From: Ww85 sp963745765
GTDB taxonomy: Bacteria; Desulfobacterota; Desulfobulbia; Desulfobulbales; Desulfocapsaceae
Length of the DNA stretch: 64,000 nt
NCBI GenBank assembly: GCA_963745765.1
Contig: CAVUYQ010000034.1
Location: 1 to 64,000, forward strand
Direction of reading: 5' to 3'
The notes beneath the pieces were generated by a model. It was given only the letters and a program-made list of their open reading frames with translations, ran no database searches and had not been told where the DNA came from. Made by a program: the position numbers and the translations under genes. Of this stretch, positions 29,079 to 38,211 are shown in pieces. Each line of letters starts with the position of its first letter. Positions within the stretch are counted from its first letter, which is position 1.

Positions 29079-30209
29079 ATGAATAGATTCGACGGTGGGA
29101 TATTTCTTGAGAATATTGAGTGGTTCGATGAAACCGGACAGGAACTTGTGCACCGCCTTCCGGAATCGGGTTCAGGGGAAATTAAATTCGGCGCACAGCT
29201 CACCGTGCGCGACAGCCAGGCCGCAGTTTTGTACTACCAGGGAAAAGCGCGGGATGCTTTTGGTCCCGGACGGCATACGCTGAAGACGGCCAACCTGCCC
29301 ATTATCACCAAAATTCTCTCTGTTCCCTGGCGTGGCAACAGCCCGCTGCGTGCCGAAGTATACATGGTTAACATGAAGTATTTTCCCAACCTGAAATGGG
29401 GGACCCGCAACCCGGTTGCCTTCAGGGATTCTGAACTCGGTTTGATCCGGATCAGGGCGCACGGCATATTCAATATCCAGGTTGTCCAACCCGTTCTCTT
29501 TATAAATTCGCTCGTGGGAACAATGGCGACCATCAGTACTGAGGAGGTTTCCAGTTACCTGAAACGGGTTATTATATCGCGCTTTAATGATTACCTTGGT
29601 GAGAGTCTGGATACTATTCTGAATCTGCCTGGACAATTTGATGAACTCTCCATTGATCTGCAGAAACGGTTGACACTCGATTTCGCCCATTTCGGTTTGC
29701 GACTGAGTGACCTGTTCATCACTTCCATCACCCCGCCCGAAGAGGTTCAGAAGGCCATCGACGACCAGTCGCGTCTCAATGTCATTGGTGATATGGATAA
29801 ATTTGTCAGGATGAAAGCCGCTATGGCCATGGAGAAGGCGGCAGAAAACCAGTCTGAAGCGGGAGCCGGTCTTGGCATGGGTATCGGCATGATGATGCCG
29901 GCCATGTTTGGTGGTGCGGGAGCATTGTCACCATCTGCCGGCGGAGCAGCCACTCAAAGTGCGACCATCTGCCCGGATTGCCGGAACTCTATCGCTTCAG
30001 ATTCAAAATTCTGTCCGGTCTGCGGCCACCAGCTCGTCGTCTTGAGCCAGTGCCATTATTGCAGTAAAAATCTCTCTCCAAATGCCAGGTTCTGTTCACG
30101 CTGCGGTAGAGAGACTGAACAAAAACCGGAGAAAATACGCTGCCGTGAATGCAATAGTGAAAATCTGCCCGGAGCTTCATTTTGTGATCGGTGCGGGATG
30201 AAGCTGTGA
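29079..30209 (+). CDS. SPFH-domain protein with C-terminal zinc ribbons
   Basis: A 376-residue cytoplasmic protein. Residues 1-235 resemble the YdjI-like/virion-core SPFH group (FGAQLTVRDSQAAVLYYQGK, FGPGRHTLKTANLP). A Gly/Met-rich linker (GLGMGIGMMMPAMFGGAGAL) leads to three CxxC...CxxC zinc ribbons (CPDCRN..CPVCG, CHYCSK..CSRCG, CRECNS..CDRCG). SPFH proteins oligomerise on membranes; this group lacks a transmembrane helix and probably needs a partner. GGAGG precedes ATG 29079. The next gene, eight bases on, also has zinc ribbons, so the pair likely acts together. Function unknown. Confidence 0.85.
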   Translation: MNRFDGGIFLENIEWFDETGQELVHRLPESGSGEIKFGAQLTVRDSQAAVLYYQGKARDAFGPGRHTLKTANLPIITKILSVPWRGNSPLRAEVYMVNMKYFPNLKWGTRNPVAFRDSELGLIRIRAHGIFNIQVVQPVLFINSLVGTMATISTEEVSSYLKRVIISRFNDYLGESLDTILNLPGQFDELSIDLQKRLTLDFAHFGLRLSDLFITSITPPEEVQKAIDDQSRLNVIGDMDKFVRMKAAMAMEKAAENQSEAGAGLGMGIGMMMPAMFGGAGALSPSAGGAATQSATICPDCRNSIASDSKFCPVCGHQLVVLSQCHYCSKNLSPNARFCSRCGRETEQKPEKIRCRECNSENLPGASFCDRCGMKL

Positions 30210-30217
30210 TATAGGAT

Positions 30218-31465
30218 ATGGATATAAGAATTAGCCACTCTTGTCCGGCCTGCGGCGCTCCTATCGAGATGAAGGAGGGCGACCGGCTCTGTTCCTGCGG
30301 TTTCTGTGATATGCAGAGTTATATCGTTGCAAATGAACTGCTGCGATTTGTTTTACCAGACAAGATTCCCGATCATATCGACAACAGAGATATCGTCTAT
30401 TTTCCCTACATGCGCTTCAAGGGTGCTGTTTTTACCTGCCGGGGCAATACGATCATTGCCAAGATGCTTGACACGACCTTTCAGTGCATAGATGAGCGCA
30501 TTGCTGCACCGTCGCTCGGGCTCAGGCCGCAGGCCATGCCGGTGAGCTTTGTCGACCAGCGGTTGGCAGGCCGTTTCCTCAGGCGCAGGGAATCCGAACC
30601 GAAATTGTTCCAGAGGGCTGCTCTGATGAGCGAGGCCTTCTCCAATCCCGGAGGAGATCCGCCCTATCATCGAGCTTTTATCGGCGAAACAGTGAGTTGT
30701 GTTTATCTGCCGCTCTATATCGAGAACGGGATGGTCTATGACGGCACAGTGAACAAAAGACTTGGCGCAGCCGGGTCCTGGCTGACACAGGAGATAAACT
30801 GGCTTCGCTTCAGGGAAGAATGGCAACCCGCTTTTCTGGCAACCCATTGTCCCCAGTGCGGAGCCGCGATGCAGGGGGAGTCTGATGCGCTGGTCATGCA
30901 TTGTTATAATTGTGAATCATGCTGCGGCGAAAAAAACGGAAAATTTGTTCCCGTTCCCTATAGGATTGTCTCTTCTGCAAAAAAAGATACGGTTTATCTC
31001 CCTTTCTGGCGCATTGCGCTGGAGGCACGAGGGCTCAATATGCGAAGCCTGGCCGATCTGTTGACGGTGACAAATCAGCCGGTTGTCGTGAACAGCAGGC
31101 ATAAGGAAAAAAACCTGGAATTATGGGTTCCAGCCATGAAATTACGACCCAAAATTTTTCTCAGTCTGGCCAAAAACGCCACTCTTTCGCAACTGAAATT
31201 TCCAGAAGGGGAAAAGAAAATGGCCCGACCGTTGTCTCCGGTAACGCTGCCGCTGACCGAGGCCCTGCAGGCCCTGAAATGTGTTGTTGCCGAGATAACG
31301 GTACATCGCAAGGAAGTGCTGCCGAAACTGCCGATCCTGAATTTTGTTGTCAAGCAGACTTCCCTGATGTTTTTGCCGTTTGAGGACACCGGGCATGACC
31401 TGGTCCAGTATCATTCAGCCCTGTCCGTTCCAGCTTCGGTTGTGAAAGCGGGCAGAAATCTGTAA
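30218..31465 (+). CDS. zinc-ribbon protein, partner of the SPFH gene
   Basis: A 415-residue soluble protein that I cannot assign to a named family. It has a ribbon at the N-terminus (CPACGAP...CSCGFC) and another in the middle (CPQCGAA...CYNCESCCG). Between and after them lie repeated strand-rich blocks with YFPYMRFKGAVF, VYLPLYIENGMVY and VYLPFWRIALEARG; the recurring Y.P..r..g pattern suggests two or three copies of one beta-rich domain. It starts eight bases after the SPFH gene and is followed closely by the deaminase. Membrane-stress or protein-quality roles have been guessed for such pairs; here it is only inference. Confidence 0.65.
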   Translation: MDIRISHSCPACGAPIEMKEGDRLCSCGFCDMQSYIVANELLRFVLPDKIPDHIDNRDIVYFPYMRFKGAVFTCRGNTIIAKMLDTTFQCIDERIAAPSLGLRPQAMPVSFVDQRLAGRFLRRRESEPKLFQRAALMSEAFSNPGGDPPYHRAFIGETVSCVYLPLYIENGMVYDGTVNKRLGAAGSWLTQEINWLRFREEWQPAFLATHCPQCGAAMQGESDALVMHCYNCESCCGEKNGKFVPVPYRIVSSAKKDTVYLPFWRIALEARGLNMRSLADLLTVTNQPVVVNSRHKEKNLELWVPAMKLRPKIFLSLAKNATLSQLKFPEGEKKMARPLSPVTLPLTEALQALKCVVAEITVHRKEVLPKLPILNFVVKQTSLMFLPFEDTGHDLVQYHSALSVPASVVKAGRNL

Positions 31466-31483
31466 CAGCTTGGCAATCGAAAT

Positions 31484-31996
31484 ATGAGCACACGCTCCAG
31501 GCATGAAAAATGGATGAGAGCCGCCCTTGCAGGTGCCGAGGCGGCGCTTGCGCTTGGCGAGTTTCCGGTCGGTTGCGTTATGGTTTTTGAAAACCGCATT
31601 GTCTCTGCCGGTAAACGGATAAACAGTAGAACGGATGGAAACGAACTTGACCACGCAGAAATAGTTGCACTCAGATCTCTTGCATCGCTTTTACCCGGTA
31701 TTGATTATTCACGGGTTGTGGCATATTCAACAATGGAACCATGCCTGATGTGCTTTTCGACCCTGATTCTCAACGGAATCAGGACCATTGTCTACGGGTA
31801 TGAAGATGTTATGGGAGGAGGAAGTCACCTGGACCTCAGCATGCTTCCGCCACTTTATCGCGGCATGGAGGTTAAGGTGATTCCCGGCGTATGCCGGCAG
31901 GAAAGCCTTGCCATTTTTAAAAAATTCTTCCTTGATGAAAATAACCTCTACTGGCAGGATTCATTGCTGGCCCGTTATACCATCACCCAGAACTAA
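31484..31996 (+). CDS. cytidine/guanine deaminase-like protein
   Basis: A 170-residue zinc deaminase of the CDA fold. LGEFPVGCVMVFEN is followed by the catalytic HAE (LDHAEIVAL) and the zinc cysteines PCLMC (STMEPCLMCFSTLILNGI). The length and GEFPVG motif resemble TadA and guanine deaminases, but the C-terminus (YGYEDVMGGGSHLDLSMLPP) differs from TadA, so nucleoside or nucleobase deamination is more likely than tRNA editing. It lies 18 bases after the zinc-ribbon gene and 28 before a radical SAM gene, a likely operon. Confidence 0.8.
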   Translation: MSTRSRHEKWMRAALAGAEAALALGEFPVGCVMVFENRIVSAGKRINSRTDGNELDHAEIVALRSLASLLPGIDYSRVVAYSTMEPCLMCFSTLILNGIRTIVYGYEDVMGGGSHLDLSMLPPLYRGMEVKVIPGVCRQESLAIFKKFFLDENNLYWQDSLLARYTITQN

Positions 31997-32024
31997 CTGA
32001 AAACGCACTTTATATCATGATACG

Positions 32025-33065
32025 ATGACTCCTTCATCAGAGAACAGCACGGCCAAAACCGTAGGTTTCGTCGCCGGAGAACGAAACGTTTTTCTGCATA
32101 TCCTGACCGCCTGCAATCTTTCCTGCAGCCATTGTTATATCAACCCGAAAGAACATGGATCAAGGATGCTGAGCCGCACTGAGCTGGAATCCTGGATTCG
32201 ACTATTTGCTGCGCCTGATAAAAGAACAAACCTTATTTTTCTCGGCGGAGAGCCGACCATGCATCCGGATCTGGTTCACGGAATAGAGGTGGCGCATGGT
32301 TGCGGTTTCACTACAACCGTAGATTCCAACGGCTATCTGTTTCACGATTTTCTTGATCGGGTGACACCCGATATCCTTGATTACCTGAGTTTCAGTCTTG
32401 ATGGTCCGGACAGCAGCGTTAATGACCCTATCAGGGGAAATGGCGTTTTTTCTGTCTGTACCGGGAACTTGAAAGAAGCGGTGCGTAAGGGGTTTAATAC
32501 CAGCCTCATCTATACGGTCAGCAGCAGAAATATCCGCCATCTGCCGCGGATGATCCCGCTATTGTGTGAGCTTGGCGTCAAACGATTCTTTATCCAGGTG
32601 ATCGGCCTGAGGGGGGCCTCGGCAGAGCAGAACAGGGGCAATAATGTTTCTTATCAACTCCAGGTCGATCCCGGGCTCTGGCTTGATGTGGTCCCTGAAG
32701 TGGCCAGACAGGGCGGTGAGGCTGGGATCACGGTGATTTATCCCAAGGTCTATCTTTCAGATCGGGAAACCTTTGAATGTGCCGGGAGGGTGGCTGAAAA
32801 CTTCTTTGTTTTTCCTAACGGCCGGGTCTATCAGTGCCCGCTTTGCGAAGATTACGGTGTCCATTCCTACGAGATAAGAGATAATCAGCTGATCCATCTG
32901 ACCGGGTTGACTGAGGAGCGATTTTTCTCACTGGATATCCCGGAGGGGTGCGTCATGAACAAGCTGCTGCAGCCGGAAACGATCAGCTATGGCCGCGACG
33001 GTCAACCCATTCACCGGATATCGTGCTGTTTATTGAAACAACGGCTTTCTCCGACACGCTGCTAG
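32025..33065 (+). CDS. radical SAM protein, unknown substrate
   Basis: A 346-residue radical SAM enzyme. CNLSCSHCY (about residues 30-38) binds the 4Fe-4S cluster; LIFLGGEPTMHPDL is the SAM-binding GGE motif. The C-terminal third has further cysteines (FECAGRV, YQCPLCEDYG, GCVMNK, SCCLLK) that resemble a SPASM-like auxiliary-cluster region in number though not in exact spacing. It may modify a peptide or a small molecule; there is no obvious peptide substrate beside it. It follows the deaminase on the same strand and ends convergent with tatC. Confidence 0.8.
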   Translation: MTPSSENSTAKTVGFVAGERNVFLHILTACNLSCSHCYINPKEHGSRMLSRTELESWIRLFAAPDKRTNLIFLGGEPTMHPDLVHGIEVAHGCGFTTTVDSNGYLFHDFLDRVTPDILDYLSFSLDGPDSSVNDPIRGNGVFSVCTGNLKEAVRKGFNTSLIYTVSSRNIRHLPRMIPLLCELGVKRFFIQVIGLRGASAEQNRGNNVSYQLQVDPGLWLDVVPEVARQGGEAGITVIYPKVYLSDRETFECAGRVAENFFVFPNGRVYQCPLCEDYGVHSYEIRDNQLIHLTGLTEERFFSLDIPEGCVMNKLLQPETISYGRDGQPIHRISCCLLKQRLSPTRC

Positions 33066-33096
33066 CGATGTTGCTGCTGCAGCCGCTTTGACGGTC

Positions 33097-33852
33097 TCAG
33101 TCGCTTTCCTGGTCAGTTTTTTCTATTTTCTTTTTTCCGAGCAGGGCGGTCAGAAAAATTCCTGCCTCGTATAGTCCGAAAAGAGGGAAGGCGAGCAGGA
33201 GTGTTGCCATGAAATCTCCGGCACTGAGCAGAAAGGCGAGGATCACGATTGCCCCGTAGAAGTAAAATCTCTTGGTCCTGAAATAAGATGCGGCGACGAG
33301 GCCGGCTTTTCCTGCCATGACCATGAGAAATGGAATCTGGAATGACAAACCGAAGGCGATGATCGTCCTGCCCACGAAGGTGAGATATTGACCAAGTTTT
33401 GGCAGTGGTTCCAGGCCGGAATGGGCATAGCTCATGAAATAAACGAGCATCCTCGGCAGGACACTGAACATGGCGAAGCTGGCACCGCCGATAAAGAGAA
33501 CACTCGACCAGAAGACGACAGTGACGGCAATCTTTTTTTCATGATCGTGCAGTCCGGGAGAGATAAAGCGCCATACCTGATAAAGAAGATAGGGAAAGCT
33601 GGTGATGATGCCGATAAGCAACGCAAGTTTGAGATAGGCGAGAAAGGCCTCCGGAAGATTGGTGTAGACCATCCGGTACACCAGCGGACTGGCCTTGAAG
33701 AGAGGCTGAATGAAAAAAAGAGCGATCTGTTCAGAAAAATAGTAAGCGACAGCTGAACAGAGGGCTATGGCAATAAAGCACCTGACAAGCCTTTGGCGGA
33801 GTTCCTGGTGGTGAGGCCGGAAGAAGGCGATGCTGCGCTCAAGTGTTGACAT
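33097..33852 (-). CDS. tatC: Tat translocase subunit TatC
   Basis: A 251-residue inner-membrane protein with six predicted helices. It starts with the conserved HHQELRQRLVR cytoplasmic stretch and has FPYLLYQVWRFISPGLHDHE and the conserved FGLSFQIPFLMV. TatC recognises twin-arginine signal peptides of folded exported proteins, in sulfate reducers notably hydrogenases and other redox enzymes. The tatB-like gene lies nine bases upstream, an operon. Confidence 0.95.
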   Translation of the reverse strand: MSTLERSIAFFRPHHQELRQRLVRCFIAIALCSAVAYYFSEQIALFFIQPLFKASPLVYRMVYTNLPEAFLAYLKLALLIGIITSFPYLLYQVWRFISPGLHDHEKKIAVTVVFWSSVLFIGGASFAMFSVLPRMLVYFMSYAHSGLEPLPKLGQYLTFVGRTIIAFGLSFQIPFLMVMAGKAGLVAASYFRTKRFYFYGAIVILAFLLSAGDFMATLLLAFPLFGLYEAGIFLTALLGKKKIEKTDQESD

Positions 33853-33861
33853 GGATGCTGG

Positions 33862-34359
33862 TCAGGAACCTGTTCCCGCCGGTTTGGCAGGATCCGGCGG
33901 TTCTTCTGACTGTTCGTCGGAAACAGTGTCGCCCTCAACGCCCCTTTCTTCGACTTGCTCAGGTTTATCGGAAGCGGTTTGGTTGCTGACGACATAGTCG
34001 GCTGAATCCACATCGATAAGGACGGAGTCGTTTTTATCGCCTTCGGAGGCCGGGACTTCATCATGCTCATCTTCCGCGGTGAGTGCCGCCTTTTCATCGT
34101 CATTGCTGTTGCTCCAGATGCCTGATCCGGTATCACCGAGTTGCTTCTTGACTGCGTCAGTCATTTCCTCAAGCTCGGGTTTGACTGAATCAAACGGGTT
34201 TTCTCCGGCCAAATCCTCTTTCAGGGTGGAAACGGTCTTTTTCAGCTCAAGCACACCTTTTGCTATGGAACGTGCCAATTCCGGAAGTTTGTCCGGACCG
34301 ACAACAATAAGTGCCAGTGCCAATATAAGAATCATTTCCGGCAGACCGATGCCAAACAT
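33862..34359 (-). CDS. tatB: Tat translocase subunit TatB/TatA
   Basis: A 165-residue protein with one N-terminal membrane helix (MFGIGLPEMILILALALIVV), the Gly-Pro hinge (VVGPDKLPELARSIAKG), an amphipathic helix and a long acidic disordered tail. The FGIGxxE start and the long tail favour TatB over TatA. It pairs with TatC as the receptor complex. No separate tatA is in the window. Confidence 0.9.
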   Translation of the reverse strand: MFGIGLPEMILILALALIVVGPDKLPELARSIAKGVLELKKTVSTLKEDLAGENPFDSVKPELEEMTDAVKKQLGDTGSGIWSNSNDDEKAALTAEDEHDEVPASEGDKNDSVLIDVDSADYVVSNQTASDKPEQVEERGVEGDTVSDEQSEEPPDPAKPAGTGS

Positions 34360-34758
34360 ATTGTTCCCCTGAACCTTTGATCAGCACGACGTGCCGTAAT
34401 ATGGATTCATAATCGCGTTTAAATCAACTTTTTACCAATGAGCATGCAGCAGTTGGATACAAAGTATCTTAACGGCGCCTGCCAATCTATCGCGGAATAA
34501 GAATTTAACAGAATAAAATGTATAAATCGATATCTATTTCTGGTCCGCTTACTCCATGCCTGGAGGGGCTCCCGTTTTAGTAGCGCTGCTCTTTCAGAGC
34601 TTAACAGCGCGGTATAGTATGAAAAAACGACAAATTTTGCACGATTGACATTACGTGATGTCTTGACTATAATGCTGGAGTTTGACCTTAAGAAAATTAA
34701 AGAGCGTTTCCATGTCTGTTTGTAATCGCTATTTATCAGTCTATACCAGGAGAAATAG
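34360..34758. other. intergenic region tatB/purA
   Basis: About 400 bases between divergent genes. It contains the purA promoter described separately. I see no other gene or RNA in it; an ORF on the minus strand spanning 34419-34811 has no family likeness. Confidence 0.4.
34645..34673 (+). promoter_or_regulatory. consensus sigma-70 promoter for purA
   Basis: TTGACA (34645-34650) and TATAAT (34668-34673) are exact consensus hexamers with the optimal 17-base spacer. Transcription would start near 34680 with a leader of about 80 bases before purA. Confidence 0.9.
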
Positions 34759-36059
34759 ATGTCCAGTGTAGTCGTCGTTGGCACCCAGTGGGGAGATGAA
34801 GGAAAGGGCAAAATAGTGGATCTGCTGACTCGATATGCTGATTGTATCGTCAGGTTCCAGGGTGGTAATAATGCTGGTCATACCTTGGTGGTAGATGGTG
34901 AAAAGTTCATTTTTCATATCATTCCGTCGGGAATCCTTTACGAAGATAAACGGTGTATGATAGGGAACGGGGTCATCGTTGATCCCTCCGTGCTCCTGGC
35001 TGAAATTAAGAGTCTGGAGGCTAAAGGTCTGCCGGTAACTCCTGAACGATTGATAATCAGCGAAAAAGCCCACCTTATCCTTGAGTATCACAAATCCCTG
35101 GATCTTGCCCAGGAGGCCTCACGCTCGGCCGGCAAGAGGTTGGGAACCACCGGTCGCGGCATCGGACCCTGTTATGTCGATAAGGTCGATAGAGTCGGTA
35201 TCAGGCTTGGGGACTTGCTTGATGAAGGTCTTCTGCGCGATAAACTTGAGGCGGGCCTTGAAGAAAAAACTTTCTGCTCACGCGGAAATATGCTGCCCGG
35301 CCGCTTTCTTATGATTTGGTGCTGGCAGATCTTCTCAAACATGGGGAGCAGTTAATTCCCTATATCGGCGATGTTTCACAAGAACTTGACACGGCGAGAA
35401 GAAAGGGTGAAAATATCCTTTTTGAGGGTGCCCAGGGGACTCAGCTCGATATTGATCATGGCACCTATCCGTTCGTAACCTCATCAAATACCGTGGCGGG
35501 AAATGCCTGTAACGGTTCGGGATTCGGACCAACACATATTGATGCAGTTGTCGGCATACTGAAGGCATATACCACTCGTGTCGGTGAAGGACCCTTCCCA
35601 ACCGAACTTTTTGATACAATCGGAGAAGAACTTCAGGAAAAAGGCGGCGAATTCGGTGCGACAACCGGCCGAAAGCGGCGCTGCGGCTGGCTTGACGGGG
35701 TTGTTGCCAATGATGCCGTGAGACTTAATGGTTTGACAGGACTGGCTATAACCAAGCTTGACGTTCTCAGTGGTCAGGCACGGATCAAGATGGCTGAAGC
35801 ATATGATCTGCTTGGCCAGACACTTCATGCCATGCCGTCAAACATAAAGCAGGCTGCAGCGGTAAAGCCGGTATATCAGGAAATGGCCGGCTGGAAGGCG
35901 GAGATCAATGGAATTCGCACCTTTTCCGATCTGCCTGTTGAGGCACAGGATTATATAAAAAGAATAGAGGATTTTACCGGGATTGAGGCCGTTATCGTTT
36001 CCGTTGGACCGGACCGTGAGGAAACCTTGCTGCTTAAAAATCCCTTTGAGAAGAGTTAA
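34759..36059 (+). CDS. purA: adenylosuccinate synthase (one frameshift)
   Basis: Rejoined, about 433 residues, the normal length. It makes adenylosuccinate from IMP, aspartate and GTP in AMP synthesis. The P-loop-like GTQWGDEGKGKIVD and the IMP-binding GTTGRGIGPCYVDK are in the first piece; FEGAQGTQLDIDHGTYPFVT and TGRKRRCGWLD in the second. The break is in an A run near 35270: adding one A turns EEKTFCSRGN into EENFLLTRKYAARPLSYDLV (with one residue changed), which flows into the second frame. Since purA is normally single-copy and needed for AMP, a sequencing error is likely. It is followed by rpoZ after about 130 bases. Confidence 0.95.
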
Positions 36060-36193
36060 TCCTTCTAGTCGGGGAAAAAGTGATAGTATTCACGTTTTTC
36101 TTTTGAAAATACAGGAAAAAAGCCATAAGGCGCTGAAAGGACCAGATATCATTGGAGCAAAGGTCCACTGAAACCAAGAGCTACGAGGAAACA

Positions 36194-36460
36194 ATGGCAC
36201 GTATTACTGTTGAAGATTGTTTGAAGGAAGTCGGTGACGGAAATCGATTCAACCTTATTCATCTGGCCGTGAAAAGGGTAAAACAGCATCGTCAGGGTGA
36301 GCCGTACCTGATAAACGCCAAAAACCAGGAAATTGTCATGACGCTCAGAGAGATCGCCGCAGGCAAAGTAACCTTTAAAAACATCAATGAGCTCACTGAG
36401 ATCAAAGATAATGATTCTGATGATTTATCAGTTGATAAGCACGAGGGGGCCGAAGCATAA
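36194..36460 (+). CDS. rpoZ: RNA polymerase omega subunit
   Basis: About 88 residues. MARITVEDCLKEVGDGNRFN and VKRVKQHRQGEPYLI are typical of omega, which helps assemble RNA polymerase and, in many bacteria, forms part of a ppGpp site. ATG 36194 is chosen because GAGGAA precedes it and the family starts here; an upstream in-frame start at 36152 would add 14 unusual residues. The C-terminal tail is acidic. dnaJ follows 17 bases later. Confidence 0.93.
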   Translation: MARITVEDCLKEVGDGNRFNLIHLAVKRVKQHRQGEPYLINAKNQEIVMTLREIAAGKVTFKNINELTEIKDNDSDDLSVDKHEGAEA

Positions 36461-36477
36461 GGCCTTGTCTATGTGAG

Positions 36478-37605
36478 ATGGAACGTGATTATTACGAAAT
36501 ACTTGGCATCAGTCAGAAAAGCGATGCGGGTGAGATAAAAAAAGCCTATCGAAAACTGGCCATGAAGTATCATCCGGATCGAAATCCGGGTGATCTGGTG
36601 GCAGAAAATTCCTTCAAAGAGTGCACGGAGGCCTACGAGGTACTCAGTGATGATCAGAAAAGGCAAATATACGATACCTATGGTCATGAGGGTCTGAAAA
36701 ATAGCGGTTATCGCGGACCTGGCAATTTTGAAGACGTTTTTTCAAGTTTCGGGGATATCTTCAGTGATCTGTTCGGTTTTGGTTCAGGCAGGGGGCAGGC
36801 ACGAAGAGACGGTCCGACAGCCGGTAACGATTTACGCTATGATCTGCGGATTTCCTTCATGGAAGCGGTTCATGGAACAAACAGGGAAGTCGAAATAACC
36901 AAGCGTGATACCTGCTGGACCTGTGAAGGAACAGGGTGCAGACCGGGCTATCAGAGACAGACTTGTTCTTCCTGTAACGGTCGCGGTCAGGTAATACGCT
37001 CACAGGGATTTTTCCAGGTCAGTTCCACCTGTCCTCAGTGTCATGGTGAGGGATCGATTATCACCCATCCCTGCGATGAATGTTCAGGCGTCGGTCTGGT
37101 AAACAAGGAGAAAAAGGTATCAATCAAAATCCCTGCAGGTGTCGACAGCGGGGCACGGATGCGATTGCGGGCGGAAGGCGAGGGTGGACGCAAGGGTGGC
37201 CCTCCGGGTGATCTTTATGTTATTATCGACGTTGAGCCGCATGATTTCTTCAAACGTGAAGGAGACGATATCTACTGCAGGTTTCCCGTGTCCATGGTTG
37301 ATGCGGCTCTTGGGATAAAAACTGAAATCATCACCATTTATGGAACGAAGAAACTGGTGATACCGGAGGGAAGTCAGTCCGGAGAAGTGTTCACCCTGAG
37401 AGACAAGGGCGTAAAGCATTTACGCGGACATGGCAGTGGTAATATGTACGTTGAATTGCAGGTGCAGACACCGACGAATCTCTGTGAAGAACAGAAAAAA
37501 ATACTCAGGGAATTTGATGAACTGTGCGAAAAGCACGGGCAGAAAAAAGACAATGAAGGCTTTTTCTCCAAACTTGTTAATGAAGTGATGGGTAAGACTC
37601 ACTAG
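36478..37605 (+). CDS. dnaJ: chaperone DnaJ
   Basis: A 375-residue type I Hsp40. The J domain has the HPD motif (MKYHPDRNP), then the G/F-rich linker (FGDIFSDLFGFGSGRG), four zinc motifs (CWTCEGTG, CSSCNGRG, CPQCHGEG, CDECSGVG) and the C-terminal substrate domains. It delivers clients to DnaK. The stop codon TAG is formed by the first bases of a palindromic repeat. It sits away from dnaK and grpE, which are not in the window. Confidence 0.95.
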   Translation: MERDYYEILGISQKSDAGEIKKAYRKLAMKYHPDRNPGDLVAENSFKECTEAYEVLSDDQKRQIYDTYGHEGLKNSGYRGPGNFEDVFSSFGDIFSDLFGFGSGRGQARRDGPTAGNDLRYDLRISFMEAVHGTNREVEITKRDTCWTCEGTGCRPGYQRQTCSSCNGRGQVIRSQGFFQVSSTCPQCHGEGSIITHPCDECSGVGLVNKEKKVSIKIPAGVDSGARMRLRAEGEGGRKGGPPGDLYVIIDVEPHDFFKREGDDIYCRFPVSMVDAALGIKTEIITIYGTKKLVIPEGSQSGEVFTLRDKGVKHLRGHGSGNMYVELQVQTPTNLCEEQKKILREFDELCEKHGQKKDNEGFFSKLVNEVMGKTH

Positions 37606-37647
37606 GAGCGTGTCGGAGAAAGCCCTTTTTCCTCAGACACGCTCCTA
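37603..37647. repeat. 45-bp palindrome, family A arms only (copy 2)
   Basis: taggagcgtgtc at 37603 pairs perfectly with gacacgctccta ending at 37647, around cggagaaagccctttttcctca. It consists of the arms of the long family A repeat with the interior missing. It supplies the dnaJ stop and could act as an attenuator or transcript end between dnaJ and moaC. Confidence 0.8.
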
Positions 37648-37666
37648 GCCGGTTTTTTGGATTTTT

Positions 37667-38164
37667 ATGACAACAGGCAACAACAACTCCCTGAGCCACT
37701 TTGATGGTGACGGGAATGCGGTGATGGTAGACGTCAGTTCCAAGTCTGAGACCATGCGTATTGCCCATGCTGCGGGATTGATTTCAATGAGCAGGCAGGC
37801 CTTTGACCTGGTGAAGAGCGGCACGATGGCAAAAGGTGATGTGTTGGGGGTCGCCCGCATTGCCGGCATTATGGCCGCCAAAAAAGTTGATAGCCTGATT
37901 CCGCTTACACACCCTTTGATGATAAGTAAGGTTGCGATGGATTTCAACTTCCTTGATGACGCAGCGTCCATCGAAATCACCGCCGAGGTCTGCGTTCAGG
38001 GAAAGACTGGTGTCGAAATGGAAGCTCTGACTGCCGTTTCCGTTGCAGCACTTACTATTTACGATATGTGCAAGGCGGTTGATAAGAAGATGGTGATCAG
38101 TAATATTCGATTGATGAAGAAATCTGGCGGCAAGAGTGGTAATTTTGATAGAACGGATTTATAG
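37667..38164 (+). CDS. moaC: cyclic pyranopterin monophosphate synthase
   Basis: A 165-residue enzyme that with MoaA turns GTP into cyclic pyranopterin monophosphate for molybdenum/tungsten cofactor. Motifs: DVSSKSETMRIAHAAG, KKVDSLIPLTHPL, and GKTGVEMEALTAVSVAALTI followed by YDMCKAVDK. The length is normal. It has no other moa genes nearby. It may be read through from dnaJ past the palindrome. Confidence 0.95.
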   Translation: MTTGNNNSLSHFDGDGNAVMVDVSSKSETMRIAHAAGLISMSRQAFDLVKSGTMAKGDVLGVARIAGIMAAKKVDSLIPLTHPLMISKVAMDFNFLDDAASIEITAEVCVQGKTGVEMEALTAVSVAALTIYDMCKAVDKKMVISNIRLMKKSGGKSGNFDRTDL

Positions 38165-38211
38165 GAAGGCAGCCGTATTTCGTCTGGTTTAATGAGAAGG
38201 AGAATGAGCGG

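Noticed and set aside
34419..34811. minus-strand ORF upstream of purA
   Set aside because: It covers the consensus purA promoter and start codon and has no family likeness.
35255..35330. Programmed ribosomal frameshift in purA
   Set aside because: The A run is slippery, but no other purA is known to use recoding, there is no clear downstream structure, and many genes in the window carry similar single-base breaks.
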